This document shows positions 13,876-26,835 of a DNA stretch of 64,000 nt, in pieces. The notes under the pieces are model-generated. The model ran no database searches. It worked only from the letters and a program-made list of their open reading frames with translations, and had not been told where the DNA came from. Origin of the DNA: Lepas anatifera. Lineage: Eukaryota; Arthropoda; Thecostraca; Lepadidae. The position numbers were made by a program, and so were the translations under genes. Within the stretch, counting starts at the first letter, position 1; each line of letters begins with the position of its first letter. The stretch is taken from positions 1 through 64,000 of the forward strand of contig JAOTON010001263.1 of assembly GCA_034440635.1 (NCBI GenBank), in the 5' to 3' direction.

Positions 13876-16800
13876 TTATAGAAACTTCTCTAGCCCAGAG
13901 TCCTTTAGAAATGTAAAGACTTTTTCGAGTAGCTCAGGATGGTCGTTACCGAACAGAGTTTTTAGGTCTACAGGGATGTTTTTGATTCGGCAGTAATCTA
14001 GCATGGGTTGCCGATGGGTATTGTGCTGGGGACAATCGATGAGAATGTGATAGGGATTCTCCATTGCGTCGCAGGTACCACAGGTACCCGCGTTCCAATA
14101 GGCATTTAATTTTGTGTGTCCATTTCTGAGTCTGGTTAGAATAACCTCGCGCCGGCGACTCTTTTAGTTGGAACTGGGCCAGTAGCCGATGTTAGGCTTG
14201 ATATAGAATAGGTGGGTGCTGTGGTTTGTGGTCCAGTTATTTTGAATTTGCTTCCGGATGCTGTCCTGGAGGAGAGCTTTGCTATCATCTCCAGACCACA
14301 TTAAGGGTGCGATCTCTCTAAGTTCTAGGGACTTTTTTGCCTGCTCATCGGCCTTTTCATTTCCTTGAATTTTGCAGTGGCCCGGGATCCAAAGAAAAGA
14401 GACATCAGGGGTATCATCGATACCTTTCTGAATATCTGCTATAACGTGGTGGCTGGGGTTGACTACGTTACTGATGGCCTGCAGGACAGATTTAGAGTCT
14501 GAACAGATGACGGCTGAGTTGATATTTTGGGTTCTGATTATGGCTAATGCATTTAGGGATGGCAACAGCCTCGGCTGTGAAGATGGAGCAGTTGTCCGGA
14601 AGTCTTTTCTGTAGGCAAATATTTTGCCCCCAGATGCCGAGGCCTACTTTTTCGCCTATTTTGGAGCCGTCTGTAAATATAAAGGTCTTGTCCGCGTTAC
14701 AAGATCGGAACTCTAGGAATTTTTGGGAGACTTCTTCCTCTGAGAAGTCCGTTTTACGGGAAGTGAAAAGAAATTCCACTTTGGGCTCTTTCCGAGTCCA
14801 GAAGCGGGAGAGTGGGGGTTTGCCTATTGTTGCTGGCAGTGCAAGATTGAGGCTTTCCAGGGTTTTCGCTACTCTGTGCTTAAATGGGGGCCACTTCTGT
14901 AGAGTGGCTTTATTTGCTCGTCTGGGATGGGCAAAACATTGTTTTGCCGCGTGGTTTTCGGTGGATTGGACCTTAATGTAGTAAGAAATAAGCTGGGCGT
15001 CGCGTCTTGTCTGCAGTGGGCACAGCCCGCTATCAGTTAGCAGGCTGGTGATGGGGGATTCTCTGAGCGCGCCTGTGGCTGCTCGGATACTGGCATTTTG
15101 GACTCGCTCTAGCTTTAATTTATTGGTCTTGTTCGTCGAGTCAAAAACGAACGAATTATACTCGAGAATGGACCGAATCAGGGACTTGTAGAGCATGAGC
15201 AGGGTCTTTCGATCCCCGCCATACTCTGTGCCGTCGAGCATGCGGAGAATGTTGACTCGCTTTTGACAGCTAGAGACGACTTTGGTGATATGCTCATTGA
15301 AACTCAATCGGGAATCTAGGGTGACGCCCAAGAATTTGAAGCTATTGGTGCATTCAATAGGTTTACCCGAGATTTGGAGCCGTGGATGATCGTGTCTGGA
15401 ATGCGCTCTGGCAAAGACAACGACTGATGATTTTTCCGCCGAGAGTGATAGACCCATTAAACTACACCAATTATCGATGTCGTTTAAGCTATCCTGCAAC
15501 TGCGTAGTTGCATGTTGAAATTCTGGTTCATTATACCGCCTGGTATCGATTGCAGTGGATTTCCAAATGGCGACATCGTCCGCAAAGAGGGAGTAATTTA
15601 TTCCAGGCGGTAGCTTTTTGGCGAAGAGATCATTGATCATTACTAAAAAGAGGGTGGGGGACAGAAGGCTACCCTGGGGTGTGCCTTGGTCTTGGGTTGC
15701 CAGGTAGGAGAATGTGGTGCCACAACGGACTTTAAATTTTCGGTCCTTAAGGAAGTTTTCAATGAATTTTGCAAGGTGGCCACGAATTCCTAGCTTGCTT
15801 AATTTAAACAAAAGGGCGTCTTTTTGTACGCAATCGAATGCCGATTTAATGTCTAAGAATGCAGCTATTGTTACTTGCTTTTTGTAAAAGCCATTCTGGA
15901 TGTCACTGACTAGTTTCACCAAATTGTCAGTGGTGGCTCGCTCGCGCCGGAAGCCTGATTGCATAGCATCAAGCTTCTTTTCGAGGATCTCGTGAAGTCT
16001 AAAGTTTACCATGCGCTCGACAAGCTTGCTAGCACAGCTAGTAAGCGAAATTGGGCGATAACCTTTTGGGTCTGTTTTTTCTTTGCCAGGTTTTGGAAGG
16101 GGGATGATTATACTCTCTCGCCACGATGTGGGGAAAGAGTCGCTAAGAAACATGTTGTTAATGGCCGAAAGCAGGTACTTTAGTGCTGTTTGGCTGAGGT
16201 GCCTGAAGAAAGAGTAGTGAATTTCGTCAGGGCCCACTGCAGTGTTTCCACACTTGCTAATGGCGTAATTTAGCTCGGTCATTGTAAATGGTACGTTATA
16301 GTACTCTTGATTACCATAATTGATGAATGTATGCTTTTTGCACCATTCTGCCTGGTCTTTGGAGCGCTGGCTGTATGAGTTATTAGCTGCGACACTGGCG
16401 TAATGATCAGCAAATTTATCCATGACTTCCTTAGGTTCGGTGATGGGTTGGCCAGCTATTTTTAGTTGAGGGAAAGGTCCACGGGGTGGTCGCTTCGCAG
16501 AGAAAGCTCTAATGGTTTTCCAAACTTGGGTGGTGGGAGTGAAGCGGTTGAATTTGGAGGCTAAAGAGTTGAAACTGTCCTTTTGAACCCGCTTGCACGT
16601 GTTTCGAAAGTGTTCTTTTGCTGCCCGAAGTGCGGATCGAGTAGGGCTGTGTGCCCTCCTCTCATATGCCTTGCGGGCTCTTATCATTTGAGCTTTGGCA
16701 TGTGCCGTCTCTGCGTTCCACCATGGGGCTCCGTTTTTCTTTCGGGGTCCTCTGGTTTTTGGTATTGCTACTTCTGCTGCTGAGCTTATGGCTCTTAGTA

Positions 16801-17595
16801 TTAATTCAATGTCTGCCGAGTGTGGGTCACCTTCGGTGACCAGTGTGAGGTCGATCTCTGCCTCAAATTTTGTCCAGTCCGCTCGTTTTAGACTCCAGGA
16901 AGGGGTAAACAGATCAACGCGGTCGAGTGCTCCTTGGGGGACATTGATTTTGATTGGGAGGTGATCGCTCATGCCTGGGTTGTCTTCGACATCCAGGTAA
17001 ACAGTGACGCAATTCTAGGCGTGCAGCACGAAATATCAATGGCTGAGTCTAAATGTCCGCTTTGCGTTGCTTGGCGGGTTGGTGCGCCGCTATTTAGGAT
17101 AACTAAATTTTGAGAACCTATTGCGTCATATATAATCTCACCTCTACGGTTTGGCGTGGCGCTGCCCCAGGATGGGTGGTGACCATTCAAGTCTCCAAGT
17201 AATAACAAAGGCCCGTTTATTTGATTAAATAGTTGTGCGAGTTCCCGATCCGTTAGATCAGGGTCGCAAGGGGATATGTATATTGAAACAACCGTCAATT
17301 GGACGTGTTGTATTTTCAGGCTAACAGCTGCACAGTCCAGTGATGTTGCCAGATGCACGTGGCTGTGCGGGATGGTATTTTCTATTAGGATGGCTGTGCC
17401 TCCCTTACGGACAGCAGCGTTTACGTTATGGCGATACCAAGAGTAGCCCGAGATTTTGTATTTATCGTTATCTTTATCAGTAAAGTGGGTCTCTTGTAAT
17501 GCTGCTAGTGCCGGTTTTTTCTCAGCAAATATTGATGAAAAAAGCGGGAATTTCCCGATAAGGCCATTTGTGTTCCATTGCAGAATTGAACCCAT
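13876..17595 (-). pseudogene. LINE ORF2: endonuclease, reverse transcriptase, RNase H (broken)
   Basis: The ATG at 17595 lies 8 nt after the ORF1 stop. Order: AP-endonuclease (17595 to about 17000, with WNTNG, QETHF, GDLNGHHPSWGS and SDHLPI), reverse transcriptase (about 16300-15300, with GYRPISLTS, FLDIKSAFD, GTPQGSLLSP and catalytic FADD at 15570-15587), RNase H (about 14680-14300, with FTDGSK, AEAVAI, SDSKSVLQAI and WIPGHCKIQGNEKADE) and a C-terminal CxxC...H...C tail (about 14120-14030). Breaks: frameshift near 16993 in the endonuclease, frameshift near 14563 inside RNase H, and stop at 14166-14164 before the tail. The main RT segment (16972-14560) is open for about 800 codons, so decay is limited. 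Target-primed reverse transcription is the family's known mechanism. Confidence 0.9.
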
Positions 17596-17603
17596 GGTGG
17601 TTT

Positions 17604-19380
17604 TTAACGTTTGTGCTTAGGGGATCTACGCTTGCGAAGGTTATAGGAGCACCTGCTGCTGCTGCTATCGCTAGCAGGAGAAACTGGGGTAGAGTGCCTA
17701 GAAAAGCTAATTTTTCTTGCTACGGGTGAGCTGCAGGGGCTGGAGGTGCCGGGGCTGGGGGTTTCCAGGAGGGGAGCTCTAGAAGTGTTTACAACAGTTT
17801 TTGCAGAGCTCGTCTCTGATGCACTGCTGGCGTCAGAGTCGGTCTCTGTCCCGGACAGCTGGTGGTCAGACTGACTTTTGTCGTCTGACGTTTCAAGTTC
17901 ACTTGAAAACTGAAACTGCATAAAATGACCTATGAGGTCGGTTTGGGATCCGCAAGTGCGGGTGGTCGAGTGCTGTTTGGAAAGAAGCATCGCTTCTTTC
18001 CAAGGAGAGAGGAGCAGTTTCTGTTTGGGTTGAAATATTTACTTTTTGACTTTGGTTTCAGTGGCAGCCGTTTTACCCTGAGGGGGTGGGCTGCCACTCG
18101 CTAGAGGCCTTCTCGGTGCCTGCCTTTGGCGGCGCCTGGGAAGGGGAGCACCGGTGAATTTAGAGTGCTTGGGGGCAGGTAGCGAAGGGAAGTCAGACTT
18201 GTCAGGCACTCGTGCAGAGTGGCTTTGCCACCCTGCTGCGGGTGTCCAGGTCTTCCTGGTGATTTTAGGTGCCTGAGGGGCGGGAGGATTTTCGGTCGGA
18301 AGACCTGGCGGAGAACTAGTGCGGGTCGGGAGATCCTCCCAGCCCGCAGCGGGCGTCCACCTGCGCCAAAAAGTGATTGCGCCACGTGGTGGGGGGAGGG
18401 GGGACGGACGGCCTGATGGGCGCCAAGAAAAGTGGCTCCATTAGAGGGCGGATGTGGCGGCTTGTGTTTTTGGGTGGCTGAGGCTGCTTCGAAATGGGAT
18501 GTTCCTGGCCGGCTGTGCTGGGGGCTGCTGTGGTGGCCTTGCTACCACAGCTTTTTGGGACTGTGCGGCTTTTTTCTTTTTGCAGCACTTGTTTGCGGGC
18601 CAGGTCAAACGGGAGCTTTTTTCCTCAGCCAGAACGTTAATCTCTTTTTCTCGGAGCCAGGTCGGGCACTTGGGATTTTCTGCCCCCATGAGCGCCGCCA
18701 CAGGCAGCACACTTGAGGCTTTTAGATGTGCATTCTTTAGTGCGGTGCTTAGCACTGCACTTGCCGCATCGTGGGGTGGGGTTTTTACAATTTGTTTCTA
18801 CGTGCCCGTACCGTTGACAAATTTGGCAGCGAACAGGGAGGGGGTAGTACGGCCTAACTGGGTACACGCAGTCGCCCAGTTTAATTTGGCCGTAGTCATC
18901 CCGACACTTTGTGTCGAAGGTGACGATGAAACGGTGGTCTCTTAGACGTGGGTCTTTTTGCGTGGAATTTTGGTTGGGGTTCAACTTTTCAAGGGCTAGC
19001 ACATTTTGACCTTTGAAGTCAAACATGTGCTCAAGGTCCACATCAGAGAGATGGGACACTTCCGGGGCATTGATGATGCCCCGGTAGAAGTTAAGGGAGT
19101 GATGAACCGAAAAGATAACTGGTTTTGACCCAAAAGTTTTTGCTGAGCAGGGCTCGGGTTGATTCCTGATTTGAGGTTTTGATCAGGATATCTTTTTGAT
19201 GTTTGATGATCTCAAAACTACCTTTCACTTTTGGCTGATGGCCTTATCCAGATTAAAGGTAGACTCTTTGGCCAAGTTTTGGTGCGTAGGAAGGTAGGTG
19301 CCAACCAGTCAAGCTCCGCTTGGCAGGTTGGCTTTGTTCAAACGGGGGCTGGAGGGACGGAAGAGAGAGTTGGAAGCCAT
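17604..19380 (-). pseudogene. LINE ORF1: gag-like zinc-knuckle nucleic-acid-binding protein (broken)
   Basis: Probable start ATG at 19380. Matching segments lie in different frames: an RRM-like N-terminal part to about 18960, then CxxCxxxGHxxxxC knuckles (about 18830-18720, CQICQRYGHVETNC followed by CGKC...KHRTKEC and CAACGGAH), then a CPTWLREKEINVL segment typical of I-element ORF1 proteins, a Pro/Ser-rich linker, and a C-terminal segment ending at 17604. At least three frameshifts separate these. ORF1 proteins of this class coat LINE RNA and target the particle. The identification rests on the knuckles and on position directly before ORF2. Confidence 0.78.
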
Positions 19381-20121
19381 GGATGCACTCGGTTGTATGA
19401 ATGGTACGTTTAAGTTTAAATGGGATACTTGGTATTAGCTTTGCTAACACCTTTTGGGTAGAAATGGCTAGAGAAGTTGAATTAAGAAGAAAGGGGTCCT
19501 ACTGTTACTATCAAAGCTAATGGGAGTATTAACCTAAACTAGGGTTGGGTGTGGGATTCTTATCCTATCTGGGGAGTGCTTAGTAAAAGCACCTAGCCTT
19601 AGAAATGTGTGTGCAAAAGGCTGACTCAGCCACTAAGAGGGGGTTTAAGCCGGAGGGGGAGGCAGGTGCCTCTTCGGGACCTAACAGGGGCCTAGGTGGC
19701 TGACTCCAGCCTCTAAAAGGAGCCTGACTGGGGCCTATGCTGGTGAATCCCTAGGGGCAGGTACCGTGGTACCCTTGCAAAGACGCAGCCCGGGTGGAGG
19801 GTTTGAGTGGGGACCCGCTTCTATTAAGCAGGGGTGAAAGTGAGATGGCCTTGCGTTCTAGGCATTTTAGCAATGGAGGACCGATAGGTCCAGCCAAAGC
19901 CACACGCCCAAGGACTGACGAGGTCCAACAAGCGTGCTCACCCCGGGACAAACGTCCCACCGCTCGGGTTTCCGGCCGAAGAGTAAAAGAGATAGTAGAG
20001 AAAGAGTAGGGTTATGGGACTGAGAAGAAGAGGTACCAGGTGGCCAGAATCCAAGAAACCAAGACCACCTGGACCGATAGGGTAATTACCGAACAGACTA
20101 GCTGACGTCCAACAGCACCAC
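19381..20121. other. Upstream region of LINE; possible 5' UTR, no gene
   Basis: G-rich sequence with repeated GCCTAGGTGGCTGACTC/CAGCCTCTAAAAGG-like words around 19610-19740. It may belong to the LINE 5' UTR, but no second copy is present to define the boundary. Confidence 0.4.
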
Positions 20122-20205
20122 ACCAACCAGCTGTAAAAACAGCGGCTGGTGAGGCCGGCTGGAGTCAAGTACCGCACCGACCAGCTGTAAAAACAGCGGT
20201 CGGTG
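20122..20205. other. Tandem pair of related hairpins with AAAA loops
   Basis: Hairpin 1 (20122-20150) and hairpin 2 (20175-20205) share the core GCTGT-AAAA-ACAGC with a bulged A and an outer 7-8 bp stem. In the outer stem an A-T pair of hairpin 1 is replaced by a G-C pair in hairpin 2, and an A-C mismatch becomes A-T. Such paired changes are expected when structure is maintained. The region is GC-rich and lies 5' of the LINE on its coding strand, so an RNA element in its 5' UTR is one reading. An independent ncRNA or protein-binding repeat is the alternative. Confidence 0.6.
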
Positions 20206-22235
<2,030 letters not shown>

Positions 22236-22290
22236 AGTCTTGTGGTCTTCTGACACCGATTCCTAAGGGGGGCAATTCTACCGAGCCCGG

Positions 22291-22532
22291 AAACTGGCGA
22301 CCTGAAACAATTTGACCGGCTATAGCAAAATCACTGAGCGCGTAGTGCATACACAACTGAACGGTTTCTTTAATGACAACTTTCTGTACTCTGAGGAGCA
22401 GCATGGGTATCGACGAAACCATTCCACGGAGACAGCGCTTACAGTAGTTTCAGATAAGATATACGAGGCTATGGATTCGGGCCAAATCTCAATACTTGTA
22501 CTACTCGACCTCTCAAAATACGACAAAACATA
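22291..22532 (+). pseudogene. Fragment of a CR1/L2-type LINE reverse transcriptase
   Basis: The translation contains KITERVVHTQL, EEQHGYRRNHSTETAL and ILVLLDLSKY, the RT fingers-to-palm region (blocks 1-3) of CR1/L2/Jockey-type elements. Just upstream a degraded RPIS-like segment is out of frame. The fragment stops right after the first catalytic-block approach (LDLSK) and no downstream RT remains. It is a different family from the LINE at 13.1-19.4 kb. Confidence 0.8.
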
Positions 22533-23553
22533 AAATGTCCCTCATCCCTAAACGATTTCACGCCCATTTCTGAGATTTCTGCCTCTCAGTACCCGAATTG
22601 GAAAATTCTCACTCCGCCATACATTCTGAGGCTAATTTTCCACTCTCAAGCCCAACATTTTTCACTGAATTTTCCACTCAACACCCTAGCACAACGCCTG
22701 TTTTGGGACAAAAGATGTCACACCATGGACCGGTCCGCGCTCTGGGGGGGGATCATTACATTACATGTGACAAGTGACTAAAATTAGGTTTAGGATAAAT
22801 TTTTTTAGAAAATAATTCCAAATTTAGGTTTTAAAAGGCGCCAATTGCCTGATTTTCTTCTTCACTTCCACAGCTTTTCATCAATTGGGAATTTCTGGTT
22901 CATTTTTACAATTAGGTGAGCAACCATTGACAACTAAGACAAGTGTGTCACATGAATGTTTACAGCACCCGTACAAAAATTTTCATTATTTTTCCCGCCG
23001 ACCTCGAATATTCGCTAATATTACTTAAACCCAGTACGCAATGCAATACTGCGGACAAGCCTTTCACCCAACTTTTGCACATATGTTAGAATCGTAGGGG
23101 CAGCATGTGCACCTGTGGTAAGTACTAGTTGATAAACCCTCTAGAAACCTCTACCAATGTTGTACCACAGAAACAAACTAAATGGAGGGAGCAGAACGAA
23201 GCTGGCACATCCACAAAGTCAATCTTTTTATGAGTAGTATAACATCACATGACTAAAACTGACCTATCCTTGTCTCAATTGAGCGGTCGACCTGCGGCGC
23301 ACCTAACCTGCCGGTGGCACTTTCGTCTTCGTCAGCCGCAGTGTGCAGTCTCCTCACGACTCAAATCTGCTCGATTTGCTCGCATAATGTCTAGATTCGC
23401 GATAGTGTTGTTCCCATTTATTTCCTGCACCTACAACTAATGGGAAAATCACAAAATATGCCTTTATAGATATTCTGCTAACGGTTGAGGATGGACGGAC
23501 TATAGTTTTTTTAGGGTGTTTTAATATCTCATTTTGACATGGTATCTGACATC
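22533..23553. repeat. Interspersed sequence with AATTTTCCACTC motifs; otherwise nothing recognised
   Basis: 22560-22690 contains AATTTTCCACTC repeats and CCGCCATACATTCTGAGG. The same segment appears in opposite orientation at 37812-37925, with related pieces at 39510-39560 and 39885-39955. 22700-23553 holds no recognised feature. Confidence 0.6.
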
Positions 23554-24564
23554 TTAACCCTCCGCCCCACCGGGGTCATCGATGGCCCCCAAGGTTTTTC
23601 CGGGATAGCAGAAAAACGACGAGGCGCAGCACCGCGGTTGAGGGCTCTACCTCTTACTGCATCATTTTCCCACCATCCCTGACATTTTTTACTCCGGGTC
23701 AACCAAGGTCAGGTCACCAGGCGAGGTCAACCAAGGTCTCCTCACTACAACTTTAGAGCTCTGTAAGAGCTACATTTCGAAGTCGATCGATTTGAAACTT
23801 CCTACACTTCATGACCCCTCCAGGGTCTACAAGGTGTATACCCGGGATTTTTCAATTTCGTGACCTGAGGTCATGTCACGAGGTGACCTCTCCCATTGAC
23901 AAAGCATGGGGAAAAGCTGTCTAATAATCTAAAAGTCACAAACACGATTGAAAATGCTCGGCTTCGTCAGAAAAGCGTTCTTGGACACCCTTTCACGGAT
24001 TCCAGGGGCCATTTTTCCCTTTGACCTCTCCAAGGTCATCCAAGGTCACCAGGGGTCAAAAACAGTATTCTGACAATAACTTTTGACCTATATAAGCTAG
24101 AGCGCTGAATCAAACACCATCGTGTATGTCTCGTCACTGGCTTTTGTTTGATATACGGCAAGGTCACTTTCTGACCTTTCGTGACCTCAGGTCATCTTAT
24201 CATCAAACCACTGGCGGGAGGTCATTACGCTCAAAATAGCGGGAAAAGTTCGGACATTTTGCTATCCAATGTACTTTACCACATCTCAATAGCTCTCATG
24301 GCACAAGAGTCATGCCCAGTTTGCTTAAGCATTGCATATTTGAGTGAAAATAGCGGATCTTGACCTAATTTGACCTCTGGGGGTCAAACCATTGACCTGA
24401 GCGCTAAAACATGCGAAGTAATTTCTTACTGAATTCACGCGAGCTTTCTAATGCATTTTGCAGATTTGCGCTAACGCCCATACTTTCGGAGTTAGAGGGG
24501 GAGGCATCGATGGCTCCCCGGTGGGGCGAAGGTGGCGCCGGACCCCCGGTGGAACGCGGGTTGA
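23554..24564 (+). mobile_element. TTAA MITE family A, copy A1
   Basis: Begins TTAACCCTCCGCCCCACCGG and ends with GGTGG(G/A)(G/A)CGCGGGTT(A/G)A; the right TTAA has become TTGA (24561-24564). It shares its interior with copies at 51579, 56822 and 59083. TTAA flanks and CCC/GGG ends fit piggyBac-type (or Kolobok-type) transposition. There is no transposase. The interior is rich in AGGTCA/TGACCT. The right end abuts MITE B1 directly. Confidence 0.88.
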
Positions 24565-25017
24565 AGGGAATGTGGCACCTTGGTCGAATCCTGGAATTAA
24601 GTGTTATTAGGCGTACTTTTAGTCAAAAATAATGAAACCACAAACGATTTCTCTGAAAAATGTACAATAAGCTCAATATTTGGTTTTAAAAATACTCCTC
24701 TAGAAAAAGAAATAAATATCAGCCTGTGGATGATGTCACGATCTGGCAACCACTACCATATTTGAAACGCTTCAAGGGCTTCGATTGGCTGATGCTCATC
24801 GTGACGTCAGCATATGTCGTCACGCCAGTAGCGCACAACAATGGCCGCCGGCGACGGAGGGCTGAGGGGGGCTGGCGTCAGGTAGGTTTTAGCTTTTTTC
24901 TACAGAAATATCGAGTTCCAAAACAAATGAAATATGGAGTACCGGGTTTTCCGACCTGCTTTACAACTTGGCTATCTCAGTTAAAATCACGTCGTGAAGG
25001 TGCCACATTCCCTTTAA
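24561..25017 (+). mobile_element. TTAA MITE family B, copy B1
   Basis: Left end TTGAAGGGAATGTGGCACC mirrors the right end GGTGCCACATTCCCTTTAA (TTAA at 25014-25017). 457 bp. It shares its interior with B2. It holds an inverted CCAAT box (ATTGG, 24784-24788), a palindromic CRE (TGACGTCA, 24802-24809), an ATG in ACAACAATGG context (24841) and a CAG|GTAGGT donor-like site at 24881/24882. No transposase. Confidence 0.88.
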
Positions 25018-25430
25018 AGGGACTGTGGCACCTTGGTCGAATCCTGGAATTTAGTGTAATTAGGCGTGCTTTTAGCCGAAAATAATGAAACCACTCATAT
25101 AGGCTTAATATTTTTATTTTTAAAAATACTCCTCTAGGAAAAAATCTGCTTGTGGATGATGTCATGATCTGGCAACCACTACCATACTCGAAACGCTCCA
25201 AGGGTTTTGATTGGCTGATATTCATCATGACGTCAGCATATATCGTCACACCAGCAGCTCACAACAATGGCCACCTGGCGAGAGGTACATTACAGGTAGG
25301 TTTTAGCTTTTTTCTACGGAAATATCGAGTTCCAAGACAAATTATATACAAGTACTGGGTTTTCCGACTTGCTTTACAACTTGGCTATCTCAGTTCAAAT
25401 CACGTTATAAAGGTGCCAAATTCCCTTTAA
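25014..25430 (+). mobile_element. TTAA MITE family B, copy B2
   Basis: Same termini as B1, with TTAA at 25014-25017 and 25427-25430. 417 bp. It retains ATTGG (25210-25214), TGACGTCA (25228-25235), ACAACAATGG with ATG at 25267, and CAG|GTAGG at 25295/25296. It is joined to B1 and to MITE C1 through single shared TTAAs. Confidence 0.88.
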
Positions 25431-26452
25431 CACGCACCCCGCTGGCGGGGGAGGGGGACGAAATTCGCCCCTCCCACCTGGTTTCCCCAAATAACACAAA
25501 AAAACGAAGAAACGCAGAGCAACAAAACTAACAGCACCTCATCCCTGATCAATTATACACACTTGACCAAATTTCTAGGTCAGGTCATGTAATGTCAAGG
25601 AACTATCCAAAGTCAAGCGACCCGACCTCAAAACCTAAAATTACGAGTTTGAAACGGTGCCTAAGGCACATCAGTCAACCGATCAGCTTGAAACTTTCGC
25701 AATATGATGAAGTCATTAGGATCTACAAATTTATATCAGAATTATGATATTGTTGACTTAAGGTGAAGTCAAATTTTTGGTCAACCATTATAAGTCTATG
25801 GTGAAAAATAGAAACGGCTCGTTTTCAGTATTAATAGATATATAAAGCTGAAAATCCTCAAACCGTGTATTCTTATCACGAACTTGACCATGAAGTTGAG
25901 TTTTTGACCATCTGACCTCTCAAAGGTCATGTCGGGTCACAGGAGCATGTACTCATTGTTTTGCAATAACTTCTCACTGAATTGAGATAAAGCTCCTTTT
26001 GCCTGTTTGCGCTTGGATTGCGCTTATATTGTCAAGGGGAGCCGATTGATATGCAACATGACCATACCAGATCATCCTGTGACCTTGACCCAGCTCGAGG
26101 TCAGGTAATCTTCACAATTTGACCTAGCAAGGTCATATTATACATCATCCGATTCGCCACAATGAGCGGAATCCAATGATACATGAATATATGTTCTAGT
26201 TCCGCAAGTAAAAATCCAGAGGGGAAAACGTACACTGCCCTTTTGAAAGCCAATGGAACCTTTTTTACCTATGCTGAGCTCAATATTGACCTGACACAAA
26301 AATACTCCTTATAAATTATCTATGTCTCGTCAAGAGCTTTCGAACACACTCCGTAATTTTTCTTTAACTTTCCTGGGCAATGAGATATGGAGCAGGGAAC
26401 GCCTCCCCAGTGGGGCGTGTCATGCCAGGGACCACCGCAGGGCAAATGTTAA
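25427..26452 (+). mobile_element. TTAA MITE family C, copy C1
   Basis: TTAA at 25427-25430 and 26449-26452. The left terminus CACGCACCCCGCTGGCGGGG is partly mirrored at the right by CCCAGTGGGGCGTGTCATGCC. The interior contains many GGTCA/TGACC words and segments in common with copy C2 at 55135 (for example the TTTGACCTAGCAAGGTCA segment). No coding capacity. Confidence 0.78.
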
Positions 26453-26470
26453 TCAAACCATCTTGATGCC

Positions 26471-26835
26471 CAGTGTGCAAATTATGGCAGTTTAGACGAT
26501 ATCTGGTCGGAGCGAGTGCCCTTGGAGACGAGCGAGTGGTGCGAATTTTATTAACCTGGTGCGAATTTGCAAGGCTGGTGTGAGGGAAGCAACGCTGAAA
26601 ACTAAAGAAATAATGGATGAATGGTTATAAATACTCAGGAGGGGTCCTTATAAATCTAACTAATAAGAGACGGTAGCATGCATTACGTGGGTAGGGCTTG
26701 GTGCGTTCTCCTTGGTATATTGCAGATTGGTGTGAATTTTTAAGTAGCAGGCGGTGCGAATTTGTGCAATAATTTTAGATGGCTGGTGCGACTCGTCTGG
26801 CCTGCTGCCATACTTTGCAGACTGGCTTGTTGCTG
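26471..26835 (+). mobile_element. Foldback element FB1, left arm
   Basis: Starts near CCAGTGTGCAAA and ends at TTTGCAGACTGGC. The same sequence in reverse complement occurs at 27655-27954 and then, after a 20.6-kb interruption, at 48587-48684. It is also homologous to both arms of FB2 at 49127-49842. Very long inverted arms with a non-coding middle are the foldback/hairpin-transposon architecture. Confidence 0.85.

Larger units (their letters stand above)
13120..19380 (-). mobile_element. Non-LTR retrotransposon (LINE), I-superfamily type, inactivated
   Basis: Two reading frames on the minus strand in gag-then-pol order: ORF1 with CCHC zinc knuckles, then ORF2 with AP-endonuclease, reverse transcriptase and RNase H. 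The RNase H after the RT places it near the I/Nimb group and apart from Jockey or CR1 families lacking RNase H. The 3' UTR runs from 13875 to about 13120, where a minus-strand AATAAA lies near 13130. The 5' boundary is unresolved and may lie as far as 20700. Several frameshifts and one in-frame stop indicate a dead copy. Confidence 0.88.

Noticed and set aside
18454..18945. 163-codon plus-strand frame
   Set aside because: Antisense shadow of the LINE ORF1 zinc-knuckle region.
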